A stretch of DNA of 64,000 nt, from positions 434,001 to 498,000 of the forward strand of contig JAOSJX010000023.1 in NCBI GenBank assembly GCA_027493875.1. The letters run 5' to 3'. The stretch's first letter is position 1, and the number at the start of each line of letters is the position of its first letter. The translations under genes and the position numbers were made by a program. The notes under the pieces were generated by a model, which saw only the letters and a list, made by a program, of their open reading frames with translations, did no database searches and was not told the DNA's origin. This document shows positions 10,504 to 19,913 of the stretch, one piece after another. Source of the stretch: Deltaproteobacteria bacterium. Its GTDB lineage: Bacteria; Lernaellota; Lernaellaia; JACKCT01.

Positions 10504-10899
10504 CTAGATGTGATTACAGGATTCAAATTTGTGCGCGTATTCCTTGCTGCACAACGTCGCATAGCAGCCGCATAAGCATCCGTCCCAAATATCCTCGGGG
10601 CACTCCGAATCCAATCCTGACGAACTTTCGGGGTCGCATCCGCCATCCTCAAGACATTCATGAAACGTCTCCGCGAAGGTGTCCGCGGCGTCCGGCGCTG
10701 TCTCCGAGCCCAGGCACGCCTCATACACGGCTATATCCGAATTCGTCGATACATCCGTCTCCAAGCATTCCGGAATGACATTTTTTGAAGACCGGCTCCC
10801 GTCGTCGTCATCGTCATCGCCAGAGCACGCGACACCATAGGCACATACGGCCGCGACCAATGCAAAGAAAACGATGGGCAACAACGGTCTCCCTTTCAT
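10504..10899 (-). CDS. Asp-rich, Cys-rich lipoprotein
   Basis: It has 131 codons. The signal peptide ends in YGVACSG, so the lipidated Cys is followed by SGDDDDDDGS, the same Cys-then-Asp-run start as at 6164-6487. The C-terminal part has about eight further Cys, including DGCLCGCYATLCSKE, and two ECLE/ECLED-type segments. Its ATG overlaps the stop of the upstream VOC gene by four bases (ATGA), so it is probably cotranscribed with that gene. The short gap to purL (58 bases) may let the operon continue. Function unknown. Confidence 0.78.
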   Translation of the reverse strand: MKGRPLLPIVFFALVAAVCAYGVACSGDDDDDDGSRSSKNVIPECLETDVSTNSDIAVYEACLGSETAPDAADTFAETFHECLEDGGCDPESSSGLDSECPEDIWDGCLCGCYATLCSKEYAHKFESCNHI

Positions 10900-11325
10900 T
10901 CTTCCTTCACCGGAAATTGCACCGTATCGTCATCCCACAGAACGACCTCGATTTCGTGGCCGGTGGGATCGTTGATGTACCAGGCCCAGGAGTGCGGCCA
11001 GCGGACGGGCCCGCCGTAGAGGACCTCGACGCCTTCGCGCTCCAGCGCCTGCTCCAACGCGGCGCGGTCCGTGACGCGCAACCCGGAAATGATTGAGGCA
11101 GTGAACGCCCTGCTCTTCCAGTTCGTCACTTGTCAAAAAACTGTGGCCCGGGTGTTCGTAAAGGCAGAGCATCGCCTCCCCGCAACGCAAAATACTCCAC
11201 GGCGTTCCCTCGTCCGTGACGGCCTTTTCCACCAATTTGAAACCGAACACCCGCTCGTACCAGCCGATGGAATCGTCCAGGCTCGCGACGGTCATATTCA
11301 GATGATCGAGATTTTTCACAAGCAT
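10896..11325 (-). CDS. VOC/glyoxalase-family protein, interrupted
   Basis: A small metal-dependent fold of about 142 residues (vicinal oxygen chelate superfamily: lactoylglutathione lyases, dioxygenases, epimerases). The start is LVKNLDHLNMTVASLDDSIGWYERVFGFKLV, with the His of LDHLN as one expected metal ligand. The second half ends YINDPTGHEIEVVLW with the Glu/His ligand region. The frame breaks near 11090 at a GGG run. The ATG at 11325 is preceded by AAAGGAAAG. The exact reaction cannot be assigned from family membership. Its stop overlaps the next lipoprotein's start. Confidence 0.82.
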
Positions 11326-11371
11326 CGTCTTTCCTTTCGCGCCGGGTATTTTACGGGCGGCGGCGCCGGCG

Positions 11372-13019
11372 TCAAACCGGCTCCTCCGGCAACGCCCCTT
11401 TTCTTCTTGTGACGAGTCGCCAGACGTTGCGCGCTTGCTTGCGATCCAAGAGCGCCAGGGCGCCGAAATAGACGCCGCCGCCCGCAAGGATCGCCGCGAA
11501 CAGCCCCGCGATGCGTACCGGATCGGCGCCGGATTCCGTAAACTGAAACCGCGACGCGATCAACCAGGCCGCCCCCGCCATCAACAGGCAGGCCAATCCC
11601 GACTGCAAAGCCGTTTTGGCGATTTTGCGGCCGCCGATGCGTCCCACGCGACGCCGCAGCACGACGCCGAGAACCACCATGTTAACGAAGGCCGAGACGG
11701 TGTTGGCGAGCGCCAGGCCGTCGTGCTGCATGGGGCCCGTCGGATTGAAAGCGCGCGTCCAGGCGGTAATCAAGGGCATCGCGTCCGAGACGGTCGGCCC
11801 CATGAAGGAGAGGCCCGAAATGATATTCGCCACGAGCGCGGCGAGCGCGGCGAGCGCCGGGACGAGCGAGTTCTTCAGGGCATAGAACGCGGGAACCATG
11901 ACGCGCAGCGATCCGAAAAAGAGCAGACCGGACGCATACCAACGCAGCGCCGACGCCGTCCGCGCCGTCGCAAGGTAATTAAATTCGCCTCGCTGGAAGA
12001 GAACGTTGACGATGGGTTCGGCCAACACGATCAGCCCGACGGCCGTGGGTAGGATGATGATGATAACGAGGCGAAAGGCATAGTTCATCGTCTCGATGAG
12101 TCCCTGGCGGTCACCGCGCGCCGCCAGTCCCGGAAAGCGACGGCAGCAGGGCCGTTCCGACGGCGATGGCGAAGACGCCCTGCGGCAGTTCCATCAGTTG
12201 ATCGGCGTAGAACAGGTAACTGACGGCGCCGGGCACAAGCAGCGAGGCGAAGATGGTATTGAGAAAAACGTTCAACGAGTAGACCGAGAGTCCGATCAAC
12301 GAGGGCAGCATGAGATAGCCGACGCGCCGGAGGTCGCGGTCCTTGAAATCGAATCGAAGACGCAGCCGGTGCCCGAGCTTTTTCAGATAAGGCCATTGCA
12401 AGGCAAACTGGAGAACGCCGCCCACGAGAACGCCGACCGCCAGCGCCGTGACGGGCAGGTCAAATCGGCCGGCGAGAAAAACGGCCGAAAATATAATACT
12501 CACGTTCAGAAGCACCGGGGCGAAGGCGGGCGCGAAGAAAAAGCCGCGCGCGTTCTGGACGCCCATGAACAGGGCGACAAGGCAGATCGCCACCGCGTAG
12601 GGAAACATCAAGCGCAGGAGGAAAACGGTCAATTCTTCCTTGGCCGGATCGTCCCCGAAGCCCGGGGCGAGAACCGCGACGACCTTGTGGGCAAAAACGA
12701 TGCCGAGCACCGTAAGCACGGAGACGATCAGCAGCACGGCGGTAAACGCCGCGCCGAAAAGCTCCCGCGAGCGCTCCTCGCCCTGGTTGGTGCGAACATC
12801 GGTATAAACGGGAACGAAACTCGCCGTCAGCGAGCCCTCACCGAACAGGCGACGAAGCAGGTTCGGGATGCGAAACGCCGCGATAAACGCGTCGGTTTCG
12901 AGTCCGGCACCGAAGAACGCGGCGATGATCGCGTTGCGTACATAGCCCAGAACGCGGCTGGCCATGGTCCAGGCCCCGACGGTGCCCGCGGCTTTGAGAA
13001 CGCGGCGTTTTTCGCTCAT
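11372..13019 (-). CDS. murJ: Lipid II flippase MurJ, interrupted
   Basis: Inner-membrane flippase that moves lipid-linked peptidoglycan precursors to the periplasm. About 549 codons with about 14 hydrophobic segments, the usual MurJ size. The N-terminus (VLKAAGTVGAWTMASRVLGYVRN, then AAFGAGLETDAF-type sequence and IPNLLRRLFGEGSLTASFVPV) is the signature of the family. The frame breaks near 12125 within the middle loop; the second part resumes with RLVIIIILPTAVGL and VNVLFQRGEF. It diverges from rpsT across a 107-base region that holds a strong promoter for rpsT. Confidence 0.92.
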
Positions 13020-13041
13020 CGGGCCGTCCGTCGACGCGGGA

Positions 13042-13070
13042 TTGACAAGGCGGCGGCGTATCCGTATAGA
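13042..13070 (+). promoter_or_regulatory. Sigma-70-type promoter of rpsT
   Basis: TTGACA at 13042-13047 and TATAGA at 13065-13070 with a 17-base spacer, near-consensus, 57 bases before the rpsT start codon. Confidence 0.8.
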
Positions 13071-13126
13071 AAGGCCCTTATTTTCGCCGCCTTGAGGGGC
13101 CGGCGGAGAATCAAAGGAGCTCTCGT

Positions 13127-13396
13127 TTGGCTAATCATAAGTCCGCGATCAAAAGGCACCGTCAAAACCTCGAGCGCCGCGCGCGCAACCGCTTCGTGCG
13201 CAGCACGGTCCGGACGGATGTGAAGAGCGTTTTGGGCACCGTCGAAGCCGGCAACGCGGCCGACGCGAAAAAGGCGCTCTCCGAGGCCGTTTCCACGATC
13301 AGCAAGGCCGCGTCGAAGGGCGTTTTGAAAAAGCAGACCGCCAGCCGCAAGATCGCCCGCCTGTCGAAGAAGGTTAACGCCTTAAACGCGTCCTGA
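13127..13396 (+). CDS. rpsT: 30S ribosomal protein S20
   Basis: It has 89 residues, highly basic, with the diagnostic N-terminus ANHKSAIKRHRQN and LKKQTASRKIARLSKKV near the end. It binds 16S rRNA early in 30S assembly. The start codon is TTG at 13127, preceded by AAAGGAG; no ATG fits the family N-terminus. E. coli rpsT also starts with UUG, and that weak start is known to take part in autoregulation there, so similar control is plausible. The last 15 bases overlap the 3' end of minus-strand holA. Confidence 0.96.
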   Translation: MANHKSAIKRHRQNLERRARNRFVRSTVRTDVKSVLGTVEAGNAADAKKALSEAVSTISKAASKGVLKKQTASRKIARLSKKVNALNAS

Positions 13397-14380
13397 GGAC
13401 GCGCATAGATCCAGGATCAATTTTTCCAGCACCGCCCGGTCGTTCGCCCGGCTGTTTTTAAGATCGAAATCGGTATGCGAGAGAAGCCCAAGCGATCCTC
13501 GGAGTTCGCCGAGGCCGTAGTTTTTCGCTTGATCGATCACCTTGCCCGTGGCGAAAGGATGGCCGCCCATTTCCGCGGCGACCTGATCGCGGCTCTTGCC
13601 TTCCGCGGCCAACGATTTTGCCCTGAGTAGCTTTTTTACATGATTTGCGATCTGCGCGTGCAACGGGATCGGATGGGTGCCGGCGCCGAGCATGCCGTCG
13701 AGATGGAAAAGCGCGGCCGCACGGTCGCGTTTTCCGACCGCGTCCATCAGATCGAAAATCTTTTCCTGTTTCACGCTGACCATCACCGCCTGCAGATCGT
13801 CCGCCTCGATCGCTTTTTTTTTCGCCGGCGTAAAGCGCGGCTTTTTCGATTTCCTGGTCCATTCTGGCAAGATCCTGGCCAAACGCCTGCGTGCAGTAGG
13901 CGGCCCCGGCGGAGGAGAGCCGTTTGCCGCGCTCCTCGGCCATACGGGCGGCCCACGCCGCGATCTGCTGTTCCTTCAGTTTGTCGTACTCGATAAGCGC
14001 TTTTTTCGACGCCACGCGCTTGGCGAACGCCACGCGTTTATCAATCGACCGGCCGGACGCAATGACGCACGCGGTATCGATATCCTCACCGACGACCTCG
14101 GCCAACACGGTCAGATCGTCCGCGTCGGCTTTTCGATCTCCGAAATAAGCACGACGCGTCGGCGGCCCATCATCGGCAGCGTTCGTACGATTCGCCGGAG
14201 CGCGGCCAGATCGTCCTGCCCCGCGCGAAACGAGTCCACGTTGAAATCCGACGGGGCGCCTCCCAGCGCCACCTCGCGGATCATCGCCACGGAACGGCGG
14301 ACGAGATAATCGGTCCCGATCACGATGTATCCCGGGGCCACGCTTTTGGCCAATAACTTTCGCAGTTCGTCCGGCGTCAT
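13382..14380 (-). CDS. holA: DNA polymerase III delta subunit HolA, interrupted
   Basis: Clamp-loader subunit that opens the beta sliding clamp. About 332 codons in three frame segments; breaks lie near 14130 (after VVLISEIEK) and near 13825 (a run of eight T, A on the coding strand, after YAGEKK). Typical parts are the N-terminal PGYIVIGTDYLVRRS, the central KAL/LIEYDKLKEQQIAAW region, and the C-terminal collar helices with HPFATGKVIDQAKNYGLGEL. The ATG at 14380 overlaps the lptE stop (ATGA). The convergent rpsT gene overlaps its last bases, which may allow antisense interaction between the two mRNAs. Confidence 0.88.
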
Positions 14381-14931
14381 TCCGCAAATCCGTCGAAAAA
14401 GGCGGGCGTGGACGTCCCGCGCCATGATTTCCGCGAGCTTTTGGACCGCCGCTTTTTTGTTGGCTTCGCTTTCAAAAATATTGGGGGTCTGGCGATATTC
14501 GGCGAATTCGGTGAGATGGCGATCGCTCCATAGGACCGTGCCGTCCTTGGTCACCACGCGCACCTGCGCCCACAACGTCGCGCGGTATTCCGTCGCGAAA
14601 TCCGACCGGGAAAAACTGATCGCGCTGGTCGTAAATTTTTTCAGGACGCCGACCATGACGGCGTCGGCGTCCTGAACGGAGACGACCTCGGCGAAGCGGT
14701 GCAAGAGGAACTCGCGGCGGACGGCGTCCGTCACCAGCGCTTCAATCCGGACTCAAAGGTATCGTTGCGAAATACAGGGATCGCCACGCGGCGGACATCG
14801 GGCGGCAGGCTGACGCCCCGTCCCTCGCGGTGATATCCGCACCCCGCGTTTGCCAACAACGCGGCGGCGGTCATGGTCAGGATAAGAAAACGGCACGCCC
14901 GAAGGGAGCGTGCCGCCTGTTTGTCGAACAC
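14377..14931 (-). CDS. lptE: LPS-assembly lipoprotein LptE, interrupted
   Basis: Outer-membrane lipoprotein that plugs LptD in the lipopolysaccharide translocon. About 185 codons. The signal peptide ends LLANAGCGYH, the usual GCGYH start of LptE, followed by VRRVAIPVFRND. Frame breaks near 14740 (after NDTFESGL) and near 14395 in a T5 run. With one T fewer, the frame ends RLFDGFAE and its stop overlaps the holA ATG exactly as ATGA, which supports the correction. The body (VGVLKKFTTSAISFSRSD, YRATLWAQVRV) is the expected beta-alpha domain. lptE-holA is a common neighbour pair. Confidence 0.87.
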
Positions 14932-14945
14932 GAATGGCCGTCCGA

Positions 14946-15434
14946 TCAGGAACTCCGGCCGATTTCTTCCCAGGCCAGATTGTTGCCCTTCGTCGTCCAG
15001 GTCACCTGATAGTCGGTGGTCCCGACGCGGAAATACCAGCGAATGCTTCCGTTTTCCAGGCCGAATCCGCTGAGCGGCTTGTCGAAGGTGAGGCGCTTTT
15101 CAAAGTGCTTGGTGACCGATTCGAAAAAATGGAATTCGATGTCGAGTTTTTCCTGGTCGGAAAGCTTATACACGACGCGGTCACCGGCCATGACGTGCAT
15201 GTCCTTCAAGGTCACGGTGCCGCGCAAGGCCGTCACCCGGAAATTGAGCAGCGTGAGGCCGGTGTCGTCGAATTCGACGAGAAGATTGCCGAGGCGGATG
15301 CCGTTCTTATGGTTGTATTGCGTGCCGTCGAGGGTCACCCACTGGTTTTCGTGCGTCAGTTGGTAGGCCATCGCGGCGCCGGCCAGCGCAAGCGACAGGA
15401 GTACCGCGGTCGAAACGGCCACAAATCTTTTCAT
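14946..15434 (-). CDS. Periplasmic protein of unknown function, 162 aa
   Basis: A clear Sec signal peptide (AVLLSLALAGAAMA) gives a mature protein beginning YQLTHENQW. The rest is beta-rich with alternating hydrophobics and one Trp-rich C-terminal part (IRWYFRVGTTDYQVTWTT). No lipobox. I do not recognise the family. It has its own promoter and is uninterrupted. It sits 15 bases upstream of lptE, so it may share the LptE transcript and hence an envelope role, which is inference from position only. Confidence 0.78.
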   Translation of the reverse strand: MKRFVAVSTAVLLSLALAGAAMAYQLTHENQWVTLDGTQYNHKNGIRLGNLLVEFDDTGLTLLNFRVTALRGTVTLKDMHVMAGDRVVYKLSDQEKLDIEFHFFESVTKHFEKRLTFDKPLSGFGLENGSIRWYFRVGTTDYQVTWTTKGNNLAWEEIGRSS

Positions 15435-15475
15435 CGAATCCTCCCGATGGAGCCTGCGAAAATCGGAACGAAAGG

Positions 15476-15505
15476 GTTATAGGGGGAAAGCCCTTTTTGT
15501 GTCAA
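15476..15505 (-). promoter_or_regulatory. Sigma-70-type promoter upstream of the 14946-15434 gene
   Basis: On the minus strand TTGACA (15500-15505) and TATAAC (15476-15481) are separated by 18 bases. The start codon lies about 42 bases downstream. Confidence 0.75.
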
Positions 15506-15563
15506 TGGCGCGGACTTAGCCCTTCTTCTCCGGCGTTGATACGGCGGTTTTCGGCGCCGACCT

Positions 15564-15764
15564 TCACGGCGCGAGGCCGTGGCGCCGCTTCCATTTATCG
15601 AGCCGCTCGAACTGCGTGAGGTCCACGCCGCACTGGGGGCAGCGGAAGCCCTCGGGCAATTCCGAAAACGGCGTCCCCGGCGGAACGCCGAGCGCGGGGC
15701 ACCCGATGGCCGGGTCATAGATGTAACTGCACTTGAGGCATTTGAACTTCATGTCGGCGGTCAT
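15564..15764 (-). CDS. Rubredoxin-like small iron/zinc protein
   Basis: 66 residues with two Cys pairs, CLKCSYIYDPAIG and CPQCGVDL, spaced as in rubredoxin (CxxC ... CPxCG) with the Gly/Pro-rich middle (LGVPPGTPFSELPEG). Rubredoxins carry one iron and act as small electron carriers; zinc would make it structural. The start could be 15764 or the Met codon at 15752. It is three bases downstream of the DHH-phosphoesterase stop, so it belongs to that transcript. A C-terminal basic tail (FERLDKWKRRHGLAP) is unusual for rubredoxin. Confidence 0.82.
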   Translation of the reverse strand: MTADMKFKCLKCSYIYDPAIGCPALGVPPGTPFSELPEGFRCPQCGVDLTQFERLDKWKRRHGLAP

Positions 15765-15767
15765 GGT

Positions 15768-16874
15768 CTACTTTTTCTCCTCGTTTTCGGATAGTTCGTC
15801 GACCCTCTCCTCCGGCGGCGGAACGTCGCGCGGCAGCAAACCCTGACCGGCGGCGAATTCCCGTCCGAGGCTTCGGAGGAACCGTTCGATCAGTTCCTGC
15901 CGCGCCTTCGCTTCGGCCTCGGGCGCCGCGTCCGCTTCGACAATCCCGCCCGCCGAGCGGTCGTGACCGCCGGCGGAGCCTTTTCGCCCCGCCAGACGCG
16001 CGGCGAGCGCGCCGGCCCGGCGGCCCCGGCGCAGGGTCCGCGCCGAAAAAAACAATTTGCCGTTTTTCGATCCGACGCAAAAGCTCCACCGCATGCCCTT
16101 GACCTTGAGCAGGAAATCCGCCATCTCGGCGACGACCTCGGGAAAGTCGGTGCCGCCGAGGTCGGAGACGATCGCGTCACCGACGATGACCGCGCTGTTG
16201 ATGGCCACCGCGAAATAGCGAAAGTATTCGCGGGGCACCGGCGTGCGCTCGATTTTCCAAAGCCACCGTAGGCTGATCTTCGGAAACAGGAACTGCATCA
16301 TCGCGAGATCCACGTCGCGCTTGTCGCGTCCGAGATCCCGAATATCGGTCTTGATCCCGTAGTAGAGCGCCGTCGCGACGCGGGCATTGAGCGGGATGTT
16401 ATTCGTCTTGACGTATTCCGTAATGATCGTGCTGGTGGCGCCGTATTGGGGCCGGAAGTCGCTGAAACAGTTGGGCGGCTCCTTGCTTTTGGCCCGGCGG
16501 AGGTGGTGGTCGATGACGATGCGGCACGACCGCGCGGCCGGGGCGAGAATATTTTGCGCGTCGGGCAGCGCGTCGACGATCGCGACGTTTTTGTAGCGCG
16601 CCACCTGCTTGGCGGTGATTTCGTGAATCGGTACGCGCAGGAGCGTGATCATGGCGCGATTTTCCGCCCGGCCGACGTTGCCGCCATAGGCAAGCCTGGA
16701 TTTGACCTTCGTCGTGTGTTGCAGCACGTGACGCAGCCCGAGCGCCGAGCCGATCGAGTCGGGGTCGGGGTTGTTGTGCGTGAGGATCAGCAGGCGGTCG
16801 ACGTTCGCCAGGGCGTCGACCAGCTCCTTGAGCTTTCCCTGCGGCTCGATCGGCGGGTCGGATTTTTTCGTCAT
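15768..16874 (-). CDS. DHH/DHHA1-family phosphoesterase (NrnA-like)
   Basis: Predicted phosphodiesterase of the bifunctional oligoribonuclease/pAp-phosphatase type (NrnA) or a relative. Motifs are HNNPDPDSIGSA near residue 35, a central DAL, DHH in RIVIDHHLRR, and a C-terminal DHHA1 glycine stretch (GRKGSAGGHDRSAGG) that binds substrate. The catalytic core needs two metal ions bound by the Asp/His residues, all of which seem present. About 368 codons. I chose the ATG at 16874 (MTKKSDPP), which has GGGGAC just upstream; an in-frame ATG at 16919 would add 15 Pro-rich residues. The Glu-rich tail is not conserved in the family. Gene intact. Confidence 0.85.
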   Translation of the reverse strand: MTKKSDPPIEPQGKLKELVDALANVDRLLILTHNNPDPDSIGSALGLRHVLQHTTKVKSRLAYGGNVGRAENRAMITLLRVPIHEITAKQVARYKNVAIVDALPDAQNILAPAARSCRIVIDHHLRRAKSKEPPNCFSDFRPQYGATSTIITEYVKTNNIPLNARVATALYYGIKTDIRDLGRDKRDVDLAMMQFLFPKISLRWLWKIERTPVPREYFRYFAVAINSAVIVGDAIVSDLGGTDFPEVVAEMADFLLKVKGMRWSFCVGSKNGKLFFSARTLRRGRRAGALAARLAGRKGSAGGHDRSAGGIVEADAAPEAEAKARQELIERFLRSLGREFAAGQGLLPRDVPPPEERVDELSENEEKK

Positions 16875-16972
16875 CGGTCCCCGAGAATGCGGCGGAGGCA
16901 TGATCGTTTGCGGGGGCATCTTAACAAGCGGCGTTAAAAGGGGGCAAGGAAGGCGGCGGCGGTTCGGCCGGC

Positions 16973-16994
16973 GGTTTTCCGCGAACGGAAAACC
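16973..16994. promoter_or_regulatory. Perfect 9-bp inverted repeat in a divergent promoter region
   Basis: GGTTTTCCG and CGGAAAACC flank a CGAA loop, just upstream of the plus-strand GTG start at 17007 and between two divergent genes. There is no T run, so it is not an intrinsic terminator. It could be an operator or an mRNA hairpin near the ribosome site. Confidence 0.45.
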
Positions 16995-17006
16995 TGCTAT
17001 GGCTTC

Positions 17007-17638
17007 GTGGAATTTCTCGATACCGATCTCCCTGCCGACGAGGTTGAGGCACCGTGGAAACGCATCGTCGCGCTGGCCGGAAGTCCCCGCGAGGACGCCA
17101 ACAGCGACTATCTCATCGAAGCTTTCGCGCGCGGCGCGGCCTTCGGCGGCGCATCGGTGGACTTCTTAAGAATCCGCGATTTGGAGATTGCGCCCTGCCG
17201 GGATTGTGGAGAATGCGAACGCGTACCGGAACGTGCCGGATCGCGGACGATCATCCTCCGGTGGCCGCGCGATGTCACGACGCGGACGCGGTGGCGCTGG
17301 CCTCGCCGGTTTATTGGTGCGGTTTTCCCGGGATGACGAAGAACTTTATCGACCGTTTTCAGGCCTATTGGGCGCGCCGCTACATGCTCGGATGGCCGGA
17401 TCGGCGCGGCCCGGATCTCTACCTGTTGGCCGTCGGCGGCGCGCGGAGTTACCGCAATTTCGATCCGTTGCTGTCGACGATGAAGTATCTCGGACGCGGG
17501 CTCTATGGACGGTTCCGCGGCCACCTTCTCTATCCGGACATTGAAGGGCGCGGACGCATCCTGGGGCATGCCAATGCTCTGCGGTGCGCGTTCGCTTTAG
17601 GATTTCAAGCCACTCTCGACGATGGAGGTTTTCGATGA
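17007..17638 (+). CDS. NAD(P)H-dependent FMN reductase / flavodoxin-fold oxidoreductase, interrupted
   Basis: A flavoprotein of about 210 residues. The N-terminal KRIVALAGSPREDANS is the FMN-phosphate loop, and CRDCGECER followed by TGTCRI matches the Cys-rich segment seen in iron-sulphur-flavoprotein-like reductases. ADAVALASPVYWCGFPGMTKNFIDR is the second flavin-binding segment. The frame breaks near 17215, between GECER and TGTC. The start is GTG at 17007. A downstream ATGA overlaps the peroxiredoxin start, so the two are coupled and may form an oxidative-stress pair. Electron acceptor unknown. Confidence 0.82.
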
Positions 17639-18104
17639 GCGTCGATCTGACCGGAAAAAAGGCCCCCACTTTCACACTGCCCGACAAGGACGGCAAAAGC
17701 ACAGTCTCGCCGATTTCGCGGGGAAAAACGTCGTTATTTATTTTTACCCGAAGGACGATACCCCGGGCTGCACGCGCGAGGCCTGCGGCTTCCGCGACGC
17801 CCGCAAGGATTTCGAGGCGTCCGATACGGTGATCATCGGTATTTCCAAGGACGGCGCGGCCTCCCACGCGAAATTCATCGAGAAGTACGGCTTGCCCTTT
17901 CTTCTTTTGAGCGACGAGGGGAACAAAGTCGCCGCGAAATACGGCGCGTTCGGCGAAAAGAAAATGTACGGCATCACGCGAACGGGCCTTATCCGTTCGA
18001 CTTTTCTCATCGGTGCCGACGGCAAGGTGGCCAAGCAATGGACGAACGTGAAAGTCGACGGGCACGTCGAAAAAGTCCTTGCCGAAGCGCAGGCCCTGGG
18101 TTGA
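17635..18104 (+). CDS. bcp: Thioredoxin-dependent peroxiredoxin, Bcp type, interrupted
   Basis: Reduces hydroperoxides through Cys chemistry. About 156 codons, the Bcp/PrxQ size. The N-terminus GKKAPTFTLPDKDGK is canonical. After a break near 17698 the frame resumes with ADFAGKNVVIYFYPKDDTPGCTREACGFRD, giving peroxidatic Cys and a second Cys five residues on, the PrxQ atypical two-Cys arrangement. LPFLLLSDE and KMYGITRTGLIRSTFLI are also typical. The ATG overlaps the reductase stop. Stop is seven bases before the PolX start region. Confidence 0.9.
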
Positions 18105-18110
18105 GCGCTC

Positions 18111-19814
18111 TTGGGCGAAGGAATCGATAAAAGAGCGTTGCGGCCGCTCTGAAACGCATCGGGCTGCTCATGGAGCTGGCCGGCGAGGCCGAGTTCAAGA
18201 GCCGCGCTTACGGCCGGGCCGCGCGCACGGTGGAAGCGTTTCCCGGTTCGCTCGCCGAGTTGGCGACGCAAGCGGAGGCCGGCGCGGTCCAGGGAATCGG
18301 AGAGGCGCTGGCCCAGAAAATTGCGGCGCTTGCGCACACGGGCTCGCTGCCTTTTCTCACGGAACTCGAACAGTCGTTTCCCGCGGGCATGACCAATCTG
18401 CTCGACGTCAGCGGTCTCGGTCCGAAGACCATCCGAAAACTCAACAAGGAACTGGGCGTCCAAAATCTCGAAGACCTCGAACGGGCGTGCGTGGATGACC
18501 GCGTATCCCCCCTTCCCGGCCTCGGCAAAAAAGTCAGCAGAAGATTCTCGACGGGTCCGGCAAGTCAAAGTTACGCCGGACGGTTTCACCTCCACAAAGC
18601 GCTGGCCCAGGCGGAGGGACATCGCGGCGTCCTTCGAAAAATCGCGAAGCGCGTCGCGATCGCCGGATCGGTTCGCCGCCGCATGGAAACAATCGACCGG
18701 ATCGATCTTGTCGCCGAGGCAACTGATCCCAAGGCGCTTCTTGAAGCCTTCGCGGCGCTCCCCGACGTGTCGACCGTCTCCGAGAAACTTGACGACCGGT
18801 GCGTCGCGGTTTTTCAAAACGGGATGACCGCCGCGTTGCACGTGTCGGCGCCGGGCGGGTTCGGTCTCGCATTCGTTCAGGCGACCGGTTCGGCGGACCA
18901 TTACGCGGCGTTGGAAGAACGCGCGCGCGAACGGAGCGTGGCGATCGACGCGATGGAGGGCGACGAGGAGGCGGCGATCTATTCCGCGCTCGGACTCGCC
19001 GACATCCCGGCCGAACTTCGCGAAGGGCTCGGCGAGATCGAGGCCGCCGCATCGGGCGCGTTGCCGCGGCTCATCGGCCCCGGCGATCTTATCGGGGTCG
19101 TCCATGCGCATACCCAATATTCCGACGGTACCGCGAGTGTCGCCGGCATGGCGGCGGCGGCGCGCGCCTTGGGCTATCGCTACCTTGCTCTCTCGGACCA
19201 TTCCAAGAGTTCCACCGTCGCGGGCGGCCTCAAGGAAGACGCTGTGAAGCGGCAACATGATGAAATCGACGCCCTCAACGCGAAGGAGAAGGATTTTCGC
19301 ATTCTGAAGGGCATTGAAAGCGACATTCTGAAAGACGGTTCTCTCGATTACGACGATGACGTCCTGAAAGCTTCGATTTTATTATCGCGAGCGTTCATTC
19401 GAATTTCGGCCTTTCGCGCGATGCCATGACGGAACGGGTGATCCGAGCCGCGCGTCACCCCTGCACGTCGATTCTCGGCCACCCCACGGGACGCCTTCTT
19501 TTAGGCCGTGAGCCTTATGCGATCGACATGGACCGCGTCCTCGACGCGTGCGCCGAGTGCGGCTGCGCGATCGAGATCAACGCCAACCCCCATCGTCTCG
19601 ATCTGGACTGGCGGCTCGTCCGCAAGGCGATTTCCCTGGGCATCCCCATCGTCATCGGGCCGGACGCGCACAGCGAGCGCCAACTCGAATACACGAGGTT
19701 CGGGGTGGATATCGCCCGGAAAGGCTGGGCGCGGCCGGCGGACGTTCTGAACTGCCGGTCCTGGGGGATTTTCTCGTCTTCGCCCAAGCCAAAAAATCCC
19801 GCGGCGCCTTGTAA
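18111..19814 (+). CDS. polX: PolX-family protein with PHP domain, polymerase residues altered, interrupted
   Basis: About 567 codons in several frame segments; breaks near 18130, probably 18535-18560, near 19370 and near 19765. Order: helix-hairpin-helix polymerase-beta domain (LKRIGLLMELAGE, QGIGEALAQKIAAL, VSGLGPKTIRKL), palm domain, then a C-terminal PHP domain. The PHP metal motifs look intact: VVHAHTQYSDG, LSDHS, GIESDIL, GHPTGRLL, IEINANPHRLD, GPDAHS. In the palm the usual GDxD after RRRxET reads IDRIDLV, and the VDLR position reads AALHV, so two of three catalytic Asp are missing. It may therefore act only as a PHP-dependent exonuclease/phosphoesterase in repair. The start is uncertain: TTG at 18111 fits best. 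Confidence 0.83.
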
Positions 19815-19913
19815 ACGGGCACGCGTGACTCCGATCCCATTTTCTTGCCGTGTGTTTTTTGCTAGCGTTCATTTTCGATCTCCGTTCCGGGGATCATCGT
19901 TTTAGGTACGATC

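Noticed and set aside
12096..13223. 375-codon plus-strand frame opposite murJ running into rpsT
   Set aside because: Shadow of murJ; it crosses the rpsT promoter and start in another frame.
17744..19258. 504-codon minus-strand frame opposite the peroxiredoxin and polX
   Set aside because: It spans two unrelated real genes and reads as shadow sequence.
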